Source: Trema orientale
Taxonomy: Eukaryota > Streptophyta > Magnoliopsida > Rosales > Cannabaceae
Direction: 5' to 3'
DNA: 64,000 bases
NCBI GenBank assembly: GCA_002914845.1
Contig: JXTC01000007.1
Span: forward strand, 2,240,149-2,304,148
Part shown: positions 51,623-63,691 of the stretch, piece after piece
How positions within the stretch are numbered: the first letter of the stretch is position 1
Layout: every line of letters starts with the position of its first letter
Notes under the pieces: generated by a model
What the model saw: the letters and a program-made list of their open reading frames with translations, nothing else
What the model was told of the DNA's origin: nothing
The model's database searches: none
Made by a program: the position numbers and the translations under genes

Positions 51623-53344
51623 GTACTTTATGAAAAATCCCCAAATTATGAATAAATTCTCACTAATTTCTAGCTATGATATTGTTCCAATAATTCTATT
51701 TCAGATCATGTAATTATAAGACCAACCCTTATTAAAAGTCTTGAATAATTAAACAAATAGTTTATGTTTAAGACTGATGGATGACCACACACCAGTCTAT
51801 TATTCAAATACAAAATTTGAATCCCTTTTCTCTTTTGGGAAAAAAAAAAAAAATGTAAATAACCACAGAATTTATTTATCAAAAACCCATATTATTGAGT
51901 CTAGATCTTATGCTCCTTAAAACCCAAAGATTCAGGTTATTATTTCGATCCAGTCTTTGAGAACTTTGTGATGGAAGGCTTAATTATGCAACACGACAAA
52001 AATTTCAGAGTACTTTCTGTAATTTAGGAGTTAATGATGAAATTAATTAAAATTTATTTAGTAGTCGTTTCTTTGTAGTATTGTTTCTTTTCATGGTTTT
52101 CTACTTTGTGGTAGCATATAATCGTCCTTTTTTTTCGTGGTTTTCCTGTTTTCTTATCCATCGCTCTAGTATTTTGTTTTGCAATTTTTTTCTTTTTTAT
52201 TTTTTTAATTTTTTTTAATATTTGGTAACTTGATCAAGCTAATAATTATATCGTAACTTCTTTATTGCTCCATGCCCCTAATCCCAGTTTACCCATATTT
52301 TATTTTCATGATGCTTAATTTCAGGTGTCATTGTCGTTTTATATATTTATTGTCGTTTTTAATTGGCCATGTATTAATACATAAATGTACGAATGAGAGG
52401 GAGTTTCTAAATCGATATACAGTATATGTTGACACCATCCATATATGCCGGAGCTTGGTGAAAAAAGGACTATAATATAAATAGTTGATTTCTATGTTGA
52501 TACTAAAGTTTCAACAAATCCAGCTATTCATGAATGCTTCCTTTAAGTACATTATTATATATATTAGAACCAAATAAATATAAATTTTAGTGATCATGCC
52601 ATTCACGTTGGTTACTTTGTCCACCACGGACTTTGATGATTTTAGTGGGACTAGTAAGTGTGTACCTCATTGGTTTGACGAATAATCAATTCTTTTTTTT
52701 TTTTTCCCCCTTAAACGTTACGGGACGCATGGATCATGTGTTAGGATTTAGTATCTGCTTACGTATCTGCATATGTATTCATATTACAGCTAGCTACACA
52801 TTTAATTATGTAACATATAAATATTGATAATTATCTATCCAATTGATGTATTGATCGTGGTTTTCCAATAATTAAAGATTGCATTTGCTTGTACACATAT
52901 ATAACTTCCAAGTTAATTACTCACTACACCTTTAGTAATTAGTTTATGACAACAAAAAAAAAAAAAAGAAAAATGAATTGCAGTTATCTAATATGTGACC
53001 GATTAAATTTTAATATATAATTTTTTTAGAAAGATATCATGTGTCTTAACATAAAAGCTTCAACAAAGAGAAATATTAAGAAATACGGGAAATCTATAGC
53101 AAAGCAAAATAAAATAAAAATAGTACCGGGAATCAACAATTAATTAATATTAAACTATCTTCGTATTCACGAAAAATGAATATCACCTTATCTTGTTTGC
53201 CATTATCTTTTCTTAATTTCTTCTTTACGAAAACCGTTTTACATTTCTTTTATTATAAAGAGCCGTGCATCGTGTCAAAGTCTTGATTAATTAATATACA
53301 GCAGTATTACTAGTGTATTAAGTATACTAATTATAACAAGGAAG
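51623..53344. other. spacer between BAHD relics 1 and 2
   Basis: About 1.7 kb of AT-rich sequence with homopolymer runs. Sequence just upstream of 53345 faintly resembles the region upstream of relic 1, as expected for a tandem duplicate. No gene or defined repeat is seen. Confidence 0.5.
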
Positions 53345-54180
53345 ACGGCACAACCAAACAAAGTTGAAATGGTTGACATCTGCAGGATGCAGGCACTTGA
53401 TACTCTACCTGCAGCCTCACCAAAAGTCACTTCCTCTCACTTTCTTCCATCTATTGTCGTTTAGCGTTTCAACCCCTCAATGCCTTTTCTTCTACCGGAT
53501 CCCAACTCGAAATACTAGTGCTAGTACTGTTTGTTGGCAATTTGAACACGACACGATAACACGATCTGAAATCTGCACGTTTAGTTGACATATTTGATAT
53601 AAAATTGACTCGAATTGACACGATTAATTAATTTTTTTAATTAAAATATTATAAAATATTAAATAATTACTTCATAGAAAAAAATTGTAAATTTTGTCAA
53701 TAAAATGAAAAATAATACACTAATGAGCTAATTTATCTTAATAAAGTAAAATTAAAGTGAAAAAATCAAGTAAATAAATAATTATAATGTTAAGTGTCGT
53801 GATGTGCGGCGTTAATTTTTATTAAACAGATAACTCGTGAGTAACAGGAAATCCACATGATATAAATAAGGCGACACAAAATGACATGAATTGCTAACTC
53901 TGCTATTAACTTCTTTTTTCAACTCCATACTACTTCCCAAACTCAAAAACTCATTATCTCTCACTCTCAACCACTTGCTTCCTCTCACTGGACGCCCTAC
54001 TTGGCTTCAGACTTCCCTAAGGCCATCGTTGTTAGCTCGGAAGACGATAACGTTATTTTGCTCACCATATGGCACTATCTACTGCCAATTCCCGCCACCT
54101 CACTAATGATCGGTTCAAAGCCAATGAACTCCACCCTCTTGTACCCTTAACTTTGCGCTATCTCAGAACTGAGTATCGCA
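53345..54180 (+). pseudogene. BAHD acyltransferase relic, copy 2 (N-terminal part)
   Basis: The start region aligns with relic 1, but the start codon is ACG (53345-53347) in place of ATG, followed by AQPNKVEMVDICR. An in-frame stop appears by about 53463. Homology breaks at about 53532 for a MITE-like insert and resumes at about 53905 with FFNSILLPKLKNSLSLTLNH, then a frameshifted region matching the family's PLTG...W, VSSEDDN and LHPLVP segments. No sequence for the catalytic HXXXD half was found. Confidence 0.85.
53533..53898. mobile_element. MITE-like insertion in BAHD relic 2
   Basis: The left end GTTGGCAATTTGAACACGACACG and the right end CGACACAAAATGACATGAATTGCTAAC are imperfect inverted repeats (GTT(G/A)GCAATT...). 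The interior is AT-rich. The insert interrupts BAHD homology cleanly on both sides. A hAT-like origin is possible, but no clear target duplication is seen. Confidence 0.6.
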
Positions 54181-55023
54181 TTTAGCAATACAGATCATTT
54201 TGTTTGCCAAGCTTGTAGAAAATAGATGAGATGTGTAACATTCCTCTTTAGTTGGTATAATATTGCCCGCTTCAGGCTTAAGATTGCATGGATTTGTTCT
54301 TGAGTTTTACCCCAAAATATCATTAAGAAGTGGATCCTTAATTATGAATATTGTATAAATTTTAATAACTCACAAGTGCACAAATATACTGAAATATATA
54401 AAAAAGCTAGCAACGAGGTCGAATCTATAGGAACTGCTAAAATTTAAAAATTCTAACCTAAAAATATTATAATTCTAATTAACCTAGTCAAAAAGTAAAC
54501 TAAATAATAAAAGTTGTATTGAAAGAAACGAAAAATAAACAACCAAATTAAAGTTGAATAAGTAATTAGAAACTTGAATTCGAGGGCTTAAATAATTATT
54601 ATCTTCTATTAATTAATTCTCATAATTTATTATTATGAATACATGATTGGAGTGCTAAAATTATTGTCTTCTATTAATTAATTCTCATAACTCGAAGTCA
54701 ATCTATATCTACTCGTGGATATAACAATGAAGTGAAAAATAAATAAATCTTGTGCATATTTTTCTTCGCTTCATATATAATATGTCTAAGTATTCAATGT
54801 ATCAAATAATAACATTACAAAGAATCAAAGTAACAACAATAATTTTTAAAGAGTCAAGCTAAGATTAATCAAATAAATCTCTAACTATCAAGAATACATG
54901 ATATTAATGAAGAAAGAAAATTATATCTAATAATCATGAGAAATGAGGAAAATATTCATTAAAGTGAACATAAGAGAATTAAATTAATAAAAAGATAAAA
55001 CCATTGTCAAATAGGGTTCTACC
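54181..55023. other. repeat-like AT-rich segment between BAHD relic 2 and a solo LTR
   Basis: It starts with non-BAHD sequence shared with relic 3 (CAGATCATTTTGTTTGC(C/T)AAGCTT at 54186 and 57760). It holds the motif ACTCACAAGTGCACAAATATAC (54367) with TAGCAACGAGGTCGAATC (54408), which resembles a string common in plant retrotransposon debris, and a duplicated block containing TCTTCTATTAATTAATTCTC (about 54603 and 54668). No gene. Confidence 0.45.
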
Positions 55024-57078
55024 TGTCACGACCCAAACCCCAGGCCAGTGGCAGAAGAGGAATTTCATAAGTAGAAATTCATAATTTGTTTTAGAAAACT
55101 TTAGAAACTTCAATTTTTTAAAAAAACGACAACTAGTTCAAAAATGACAGCTTATGTAAAAGTTTATAAAAATAGTTCAAATTGTAAATTTCCACAATTT
55201 GTGATTATCACTAGACATAGACTGTTAATAATAGTAATAAAATATACATATGCATCACCATCGTCATCACAAGTAGGCATAATAGATAATACAGGCTAAA
55301 TCCAAAGTATGAGCCTTAAATGTGATTATAAATCCAAAATGAGTTATTAAGTAGTTACCAACAACTAAACTAGTAACTATCTTCCTCTTTTGGTCACTCC
55401 ACACCGGAGTTGCCCAAGTCACACTGCACATCACCTGAGAGAGAAAAAATCAGTAGGAATTCAATTACCTTTTTGGTATGAATGCAACTTTTCAAACCTA
55501 CATGGTTAGTATTTTTCCAAAATCCATTTACAAAACAAGTTTGCAAAGTAATCAAGATCATGAGTAACCATGTAATCAAAACTAAAACCAAAATTATAAT
55601 CATGTTCATAATCATGTTGTACATATCATAAATCAACCAAGTACAAATATATGTATGAGCTCCCATACTCTCATCACGGTCCTGTAATACCTCTTGAACA
55701 GAGGTACCCAGCATCCTGACACTACTCGGAGGTGTGTCAGCAAATCTTGCACAGGGACCTAGGTCTCTCACCTAGCGCTGCAGCAACTCGTGAGCGATCT
55801 AAATACCATAATGCTAAAATAGAACTCAAGTATGTGATCCTATGGTAGGTACAACATTTCACAGAGTATGTAATAACCATGCATCAAGTATATCAAGAAA
55901 TTATACTTTAAAACTTATTTGGTATTATTCTGGGATTTACAGAAAATCAGATAGCATAACAGCTATATTTTCGCAAAAATAAATTTTTAAACCTGCATAA
56001 AAATCATACAAACTAATCCCAGAATAATCCACTATATTTTAATAGTTCACAAGTTTATCAAATATCCAATCAAACCATTGAAATCTATGAAAATCGACAT
56101 TTTTAAGAAATAGGTCATAATGCACATTTTAAATCAAAATAAGTACAAAACTTGGTAATTAAACCCCTACCTCGCCTGGATAGCTAAGCTAAGCTATCAA
56201 CCCTTGTAGATTCTCCCGTTGGTCAACCGGTCGCTTCGAGGGTCGTTTCGAGATCCCCCAAGCTTACTTTGAGAGGTGACTTTCTAAACAAAGTCTCAAA
56301 TTGCGAAACGGTGGTCACCACTGAATTCAGAACACCCAAAAATATTGGGTGAGACATATAACTCGATTAATTTGGGCCCCGGGCCCGTGGCATGCAAATT
56401 GAGGCAAAATCTTGAGCCTCGTATTTCAGATTTCGTGCCACCTCACAACCTATTGATGTTTTATATCAAAACTCGTCTCTTGATCTTACTTAGTCTATTT
56501 CCGAAGTCCAATTTTAATTTCGAGGCCTGTAGCTCAAGGTTGGACTTAATTAGAAACTAATTAGAAAAGATATAAAAATACTAATTTCTAAAAATATTTA
56601 GATAAATGCTGCAAAATTCAGTCATGAATTTCTCTCAATCCGTTTATCTATTTTCCACAAATCTACCATCCATTCTCCTATCTTAAACACATTTTCATCC
56701 CTCAGAGTTTCATGAGCAATGGATTAACATAGCAAAAGTAATTGCATAAATGCCATTTTTTGTGACGAAAATGACATAAAAAGTTTTAGGAGCTCACCGG
56801 AGCTTCTTGGCCGGAAATTTATGGTGGTGAGGGGCTTGGCTAGACTCAAGGGAGCTTGGGCTTCCTTTTCACGGTAGTGGGTGGTGGCTATGGGCGGCGG
56901 AAGGCCGGAATTCACTGCGTTTGGCCGCGAGTTGGGGGCGACTTCGCGCCTGGCTGCGCGATAGTGGCCGGCGATGGGTGGCGTCTGGTCGCCGGTCAAC
57001 TGGGAAGAGATTCCAGCCGGTGTTGGGAGGTGGGTCGACATTGGCTGTGAGGAATCAGCCTGCAAAGTGAAGGTGGCG

Positions 57079-57110
<32 letters not shown>

Positions 57111-57420
57111 AGGAAGAGGGAGAGAGAGTACACGTGAGAGGGAGATGGAGATTAGGGATTGCAGGGGAATTTGGGGCTTTTGTGACATATGTCACTTAAT
57201 GGGCTGGTGCCACAACTTTTTAAAATTCTATTATGTCCCAAGTTTCAGAGTTTGTCTTCATTCAAGTCCTTAAGAATCGAATTTGACCCCAACTTTGAAA
57301 ATTTCTTCCACTTTGTTCCTTACCTGAAATTAATTCATACTTTAACCAATTTTATTTATTTTAAATTCTCAATTTTGTGAAAAGACTAAAATATCCCTTA
57401 TAAAAATCAAGGTTTTTACA
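55024..57420 (-). mobile_element. solo LTR of a large gypsy-like family, 2.4 kb
   Basis: The plus strand starts TGTCACGACCCAAACC and ends AAGGTTTTTACA, giving TG...CA ends. The flanks CTACC (55019-55023) and CCACC (57421-57425) differ at one of five bases, a plausible target duplication. Read on the minus strand it runs TGTAAAAACC...GGGTCGTGACA, the orientation matching the LTR at 61952. It contains a GC-rich patch (about 56850-57080), an (AAG)n repeat (57082-57111) and the block TCACCACTGAATTCAGAACACC (56315-56336) shared in reverse with 62752-62773. A 154-codon minus-strand open frame inside it looks like chance. Confidence 0.8.
57082..57111. repeat. (AAG)n microsatellite in the solo LTR
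   Basis: About ten AAG units near the 5' end of the LTR in its own orientation. Confidence 0.9.
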
Positions 57421-57760
57421 CCACCCTCTCAACGCCTTTTCCTCTACCAAATCCCAACACGATATACTAGTGTTAGTACTAATATTTCCTTATTTTTCTA
57501 ACTCCATAGTTTCCCAAACTCATTATTTTTTACCCTCGATCACTTTCTCCTTCTCATCAGGATCCTTACTTGGCCTCAGACTTCCCTGAGGTTGTCATTG
57601 TTTGCTTGGAAGAAGACAACGTCATTTCACTCACCATGGCAATCTACTACCAATTTCCACCACCTCATTAATGATCAATTCTTCGAAACCACGAAACTCT
57701 ACCCTTTTGTAGCCCCAACTTTGAGGTATCTCACAAATAAGTTTCAGTTTTAGTAATTCA
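57421..57760 (+). pseudogene. BAHD acyltransferase relic, copy 3 (short fragment)
   Basis: Sequence parallel to relic 2: CTCAACGCCTTTTCCTCTAC, CAAATCCCAAC, CTAGTGTTAGTACT, then blocks matching the family's FFNSI, ACTTGGCCTCAGACTTCCCT and GAAGACAACGTCATT segments, all with frame breaks. It lacks the MITE present in relic 2, so that insertion came after the two copies separated. The left end is the border of the 55024-57420 solo LTR. The downstream non-BAHD sequence is also shared with relic 2, so a whole segment was duplicated. Confidence 0.75.
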
Positions 57761-60700
57761 GATCATTTTGTTTGCTAAGCTTATTAAAAAACTAGATGAG
57801 ATATGGCCAAGAATGAAAGAAAAATCCTAGAAATCTTCATCTCGGTCTTTTTCGACAAATGGCATAAACCTTTATAATTTAATGAGTGGTAATTCTAGGT
57901 TTTTGGACCGTTATTCTTGTCCTTTACAATTTTTTTTTCCCCTGGTTCTGCATGACTTGGTCATTGGCCATTACACATTTTTGTCAATGGCGGTAACAAA
58001 TTTTTGGGTTGATTCACTTGATTAATGTTATAATATCAGTAGACAAAGAGATTTATGGGATTGATGACCATTATCTTTATGTGGGATATGGAGGACTACA
58101 TATTACATTTCTCCCATGCAAGAGATTTATGCTACTTATATCATGGTTTGTATTAGATATTACAATAGTGTATTATGAGACTAGTGAATTCTACTCCTGT
58201 CGAAATTCCTCAATTCAAATGGACATTCATTTTTGTATTCCTATGTCCATTACTGTGATAAGCTATATGAACCTCATTGGTTCTAAAATAGCAATTCGGT
58301 GTCTTGTATCTTGATTGGCATGACCTGACATTATTTGTGCTTGTGGGATTGTGATTTAAATTTCTTGGAAATTATTTGTGCGTAGTTTGAATGTTTGATA
58401 AATCGTTTCCATGGGCTTATATCATGCATTAATAGGACTTTTGGATGGTCATGATATATTAATTTTCATTCATGGATCGATTTAATAATATGAACTTAGT
58501 TAAAAAAAAAATGTGTTCTTTTCTAGTCTTACCAAGTTTATTTTTTTTTTTTTGTAAGAAAATTCTTGAATTAGTGGAATCTAATTGGTTAAAAATTGGT
58601 ATAATGTGTAATGTTTGCTTGAATATTGCATTGTACTAGTTTTGTCAAATTTATTTATGTGACCCTTAATGTAGATATTTTTGTAAAAATTGAAATTTGG
58701 TTAGACATAAGTTGATTAATTAGTCTTGAAACTTTGGGAAAATTTCAAGGTTTTGTATGAGGTAGACATTTGCATTTGACCAATGAATTATCTTTGTTTT
58801 TAAAAGAACTATATACGTTTTAATTTTGAATAGTAATTGGATGTATGAAATACATATTTTTCAAGGAATGCATAGTTTTAAAAATTAATAATACTACTTG
58901 AATTTAAGGTTTGTGAAATTACTAGGAATATAAGATTTAAATAATTACTTTACTTAAAACTAGTTGTGGTACTAGTGAGGTCTCATTGTATATTTAGAGA
59001 TGTTAATTTAAAAATAAAGTTCCTAAATATTTTTTCTAATTTTGAATATACTAAATTCAATTGTTAAAAATTACCGAGTTTTTACTTGTCACATAATTTT
59101 GAATCTAAAGAAATTTTTGGAAAATTGAATTGTAAAGTAACTTGGGAATTAAACATAAAATATTTATGGAAATATATATGTGGAAACTTTTGACAACAAA
59201 GTTGATTTCTTGGAAAATCTTTGATGTGATTTAATGTGGTATGCATATAAATTTTTGAAAGCTTATACGTATATTTCTAAAGTCAAATGTATCATATCTT
59301 GTTATAAGAATTTGTTAAGTATTATTGGTTATGCTAACGTGTTTAGAACCTTGTATAAATTGAAAAATTTTATATTTTGAAAACTTATTTTGGAAGTTTT
59401 GTGAGAATCTTATTGTTATGACCCTATTTGTCTTATTGTTTGGATTCAGTTATTCTTCCAAACTTTTCATTATGTATATGTGGCTTGTTTATTTGAAGTA
59501 TTTATGATTCTAGTAATCATTGGATTGTTAAATCCTTGATATGCCATAAATGTCTCGATTATTGGGTAAGTGAGTTAGGTGGAATTGACTTTGTATTATT
59601 TGCCTCAACTAGATAATTGGGTACCTTTGTAACTAATTTTTAACTTGGTTTTCTAAGTATTGGGAACTCCTAGTGTTGGGAGCTTGAGATGACATTTCAT
59701 TTGAGTTTTTGAATAAAAATATTTTGGTTTTGAATACCTAAGCCTTGGAGAGACTTAGGTGGTGTATAATGGCATATTGCCTTTTTCTTCAAAATTCCAT
59801 CTGAACTTTTGAATTCATGGAGTTTGTGCATATTATAAATTGGTTGAATATATAAAAAGGTTATTTTCTATAAACATGCTTTACAAGTTGAGTGAGGTGG
59901 AAAAAAAAAATTATACTTGATACACTCTATTATTTTCTAAAATGCTTTATAGGTTCTTCCTATTGTTAAAATGTCTTTCGAAATTATTTTTAATAAAATT
60001 GTCAGAGTGTGGTACCTTAAAGTTGTAAATCTTAAAGAAAGCCTCACTTAAACATTACTTAAACATTTTCATTAATAGAGAACTATGAGAAACTATATGC
60101 ATAACGTGGTTTACCAACAAAAATATATATATATATGCTCTTGAATCTCTTAGAAAGACATGTTTGAAAACTACGGAAAAGTTTTGAAAATTTTAAGAAA
60201 ATTATGTTTAACTACGATTTAAAAGAAATTGTCATGTTTTAAGTGCTTGATAGTTTAATTAGTAAACTATATATCAAGCGAGAAACTTCTTCTTGTCCTA
60301 CTTACTTAGATTAGTAAGTGGAATTAATATGTTAGACACGAAATTGATTGACTAATGATGACAAGATTCAATCTTATCGTTGTATTCCCTTTTGGTATTA
60401 ATGAGTAAGTACTACTTGAGATACTTTTCTTGTGTTGACTTTTGGGAATATTTGGAGACTTTGATTAAAATCTATTATGGATTAGAGTCATCGTTGAGGT
60501 CGTTGGTATTGAGTTCAACTTGTGACTCATTACTTGATTTGAGATAGATCCAAGCATCATTATAGTGGTATAATTGATGGCATAGGGGTCAGTTCACTCA
60601 TAAGTCTATACTGAGAGTTATTGAACTCTTGCTATTATATCTTAAAAAGGGATACTTGAAGTTCAAGTTTGGTTTACGTATGGCCAAGGTAAGACTTTAT

Positions 60701-61951
60701 TGTGAACTTGTGTAGTATTTTTATATACCCCTAATTTTGTGTCGTATGTTTTCAAAAATATTTTTGAAAAATTGTTTATGATTTTTTTTAAAATGAAATG
60801 AGGTTAGATGGGAGATAGGTGTCGCTACAGAGACAGCCTATTCTATTGGAACCTTATTTCTAGGGCATTGTAGTGTTATTAACAGTTTTATTTGCGTATT
60901 GGGTATTGAGTCATTTCTATATAACTTCCTTTTGTACCAAAGACTCTCTAAGTCTTTGGAGGTGATTGATGATTTAAGATTGTTATTATAATCCTATATT
61001 GGGCAAAGAGACTTGGAAAGTCTCTGGGTTTAATTGTGGTATGAGTTAATAGCATATGATATTACCTTGGATAAAAGACTTGAGAAGTCTTTGGGCAATA
61101 TTTGTTATATGGATATTTGCATTTTATATGTCTAGACTGTAGTGATCCTATTGGTATTTGTTGTGCTAAGTGCTTCTATGTTGGAGATTTCTATTCATAC
61201 TGATTCTAGTCTTATCCTTGACTAGAAATGTCTTGTATGTGTGATCGTTACTCACTCATTATAAGGAACAGTAAATGACTTATGTCATTGTACACTTATT
61301 GTCGTTTTTGACCTCTAAACTTATCTATCTTGTGTGTGATGTAACACAAGTATAATTGTTTTCCACTCGAGACCTTGTTGAGTATTATACTGTATTGATG
61401 AGGAATCTTGTTAGAGTCTTTAGACTCAGTGACTGTTTAGGACCAAGTTTAACTGTAGATAAATGGAATGGTCCCAGTGTGTTATTGATCTGGTGTGATC
61501 TAGTGATGGTATTGTACATACCTGACATTTGGTCTGCTATACTATATTGGTGCCTAACAATCACTGTTCTGATTATAGAAGTCCTGTGTTTTCGACTTCT
61601 AGTCCTGATTAATGCTAATGCTTCTGCGAATAATTACCAATTTGGGGTCATCGATTCCTAACTCTTGTGTCAAGGCCTTATGCCTATTGATGAGTCATCT
61701 TGCGATTCCATGTCTTTTGTGTACATCCTTATCATATACCTTTGTGTGACATTGGTATATTGGTGGAATCCTAACACTAAGTGAGAAGTGCATGTTTTAC
61801 ACCTCTTGATTTAACCAGTGTTTGATTTGCTACTCCTACACTCTATGACCGGTGGTTCACTCTTTTTTTTTTGGCTATTACCCCTTGTTGTTTTACTTGT
61901 ACCTCTGTGGTATTTGAATTTCGAGACGAAATTCTTTTAAGGAGGGAAGGA
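57761..61951. other. AT-rich region, probably degenerate LTR-retrotransposon interior
   Basis: About 4.2 kb with no coding domain that I can recognise in any frame. It ends in a purine tract directly before an LTR start, as a retrotransposon interior would. Four small hairpins with related sequence recur at 59738-59760, 60937-60959, 61004-61028 and 61073-61094. Open frames at 58009-58314 and 61356-61661 are domain-free. Confidence 0.4.
61935..61951 (+). other. polypurine-tract-like sequence next to an LTR
   Basis: TTTTAAGGAGGGAAGGA follows TTTCGAGACGAAATTC, a string like that seen before the 3' LTR of plant gypsy elements (FRDE-type coding end). It would prime plus-strand synthesis in an intact element. 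Confidence 0.55.
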
Positions 61952-63691
61952 TATAAAACCCCTTAAAAATTATAAGGGTAAAATGATCTTTTGGCCCTTT
62001 CTTTTTCAAAAAAAAATTTTAAAATTTGAATTTTGGGTTATAATGTGAAAAGTTTTGAAAGAGGGACCAATTTGCAAAATAGAAGGACTTAAATGACGAA
62101 ATTTTCAAACCAGGGACTAATTAACAAAATCTGGAGGTCCATTTATTGATGGATACGTGGTCTGTAGCCCATTTCCTCTCAGCTCTCTCTTTCTCTCGCA
62201 GCCGAAAACCGGTGAAACCACCAAAATTCCGGCGAAATCCGACGAGCTACTTCCCAACGTCGTTGAGCACCGCCACTACCCGCAGTCGACAGCTGGAGGT
62301 AGGACAATCCTCACACTGCCGTCCCTGCCGCCTGAAACGGCTCCGTTCACCACCGGTAACGCCATGAAGCCGCAATATTCTTTCCATCGCCAGTGCCTAT
62401 TCCGGCATCCATTCGCCGTGAAACTGGTCCCATTCAACTCATCTCATCACGATCTTTCACGTGGTATATATGTCTAAACTCGATTTTGCCCAGATCGAAT
62501 TTTTGTCAATTTTGAGTTATTTTAGTTTCATATTTAAATTTTTCAATCCGACCGTTAGATCGTAAAATAAACCTCATATTTGTGATGTACTCGTGAAAAT
62601 AAAAATTTTGATTTATATATATTGACTATATTTAGTGACAGGCGCAAAAAAAGAAATCTGACGGCTCAGATTTTCTTGTTTTGCGTGTCGTGGGCCCGAG
62701 TTCGACCTGTGCCCGAATCAGTCAAATTATATATCTAACATAGTATTTTTAGGTGCTCTGAATTCAGTGGTGAAGTCCGTTTCATGATCTGAAACTCTGA
62801 TTGAAAATCGAATTTTCAAACATATCGATCGAAGATGCAAAAACGATGCCCGACCCCCCAAAACGACACCTAAACGACGCCAAACTTTCTCCATAGCCCC
62901 GTAACACTATTTGAACACTCGATTGAGGTAGGGATTCGATTACTTGATCTTTAAATTGGTTTAATTTTTTTGTTCACATATTTTCAATAAATATGGAATT
63001 TTGTGATTTAATTTCTAAAAATTGTGTTTTTATATGTTTTTGACCTGATTTGAGATATAAACTGCCTGGGAGATACGTCACACTGATTGGCGTGTTATAT
63101 ATACTGTTTTGAACTATTTTCTGCAGGAAATTAGATTTTTGGGATTTAATCAAAAAGGGCCGTTATAATGCCGAAATTTTTAGAAAATCCAAATGATTTG
63201 AGAACTCAGTTTTGAGGACTAAAAGTGGTTTGATTAAAGAGTGCTGCATGGTTATTTTGAGATTTTGTGGAAATGGTACATATCCTTATTTTGTCATTCA
63301 TATAGCATTTGCATGCATTCACACACTTACGCGGTTGTCGGACTTATAGTACCCACATTGGGCGTTCGGACTTATGGTCGCCTCATTTGGTGGCTCGGAC
63401 TTACGGGTGACCCATTAGGACACCTCGGACATTATGATTGCATACATAGTTATGAATTTATAAGTGTTTCTAAAATATTAATTAAAATTTCCTATAAAAT
63501 TTAAGTAAAATATTTTCTCGAAAAATCTAGATTAAAAAAAGGGTTCCCTTAATTCGAATTTTACTTACTTTAAAGGACTAAAATATAAAATTTCAAGTAC
63601 TAAATTTTTTGGAATTTTGGAAAATTATTATTTACCACTATTTCAACAAAAATTTACTAATAGTCACGGCCTTAGATTTCTGGTCGTGATA
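61952..63691 (+). mobile_element. 3' LTR remnant of the same gypsy-like family, 1.7 kb
   Basis: It begins TATAAAACCCC directly after the polypurine tract and ends TGGTCGTGATA; both ends look like TG/CA ends altered by transitions. Shared with the 55024-57420 LTR (opposite strand): a TATAAGGG block after the start, a GC-rich Pro/Ser-like patch (62200-62420), GGTGCTCTGAATTCAGTGGTGA (62752-62773), a GAGGTAGGG(A/G)TT block and the GTCGTGA end. It carries four subrepeats around TCGGACTTA at 63338, 63366, 63395 and 63425 that I did not find in the other LTR. Confidence 0.65.

Noticed and set aside
56724-57188. 154-codon minus-strand protein with a hydrophobic start
   Set aside because: It lies inside a solo LTR, its Phe run comes from the AAG microsatellite, and no domain is recognisable.
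58009-58314. 101-codon open frame
   Set aside because: Low-complexity hydrophobic composition in retroelement debris; no domain or splice context.
63338-63435. CRISPR-like spaced repeats
   Set aside because: Only four degenerate short units inside a plant LTR, with no spacer diversity and a eukaryotic context.
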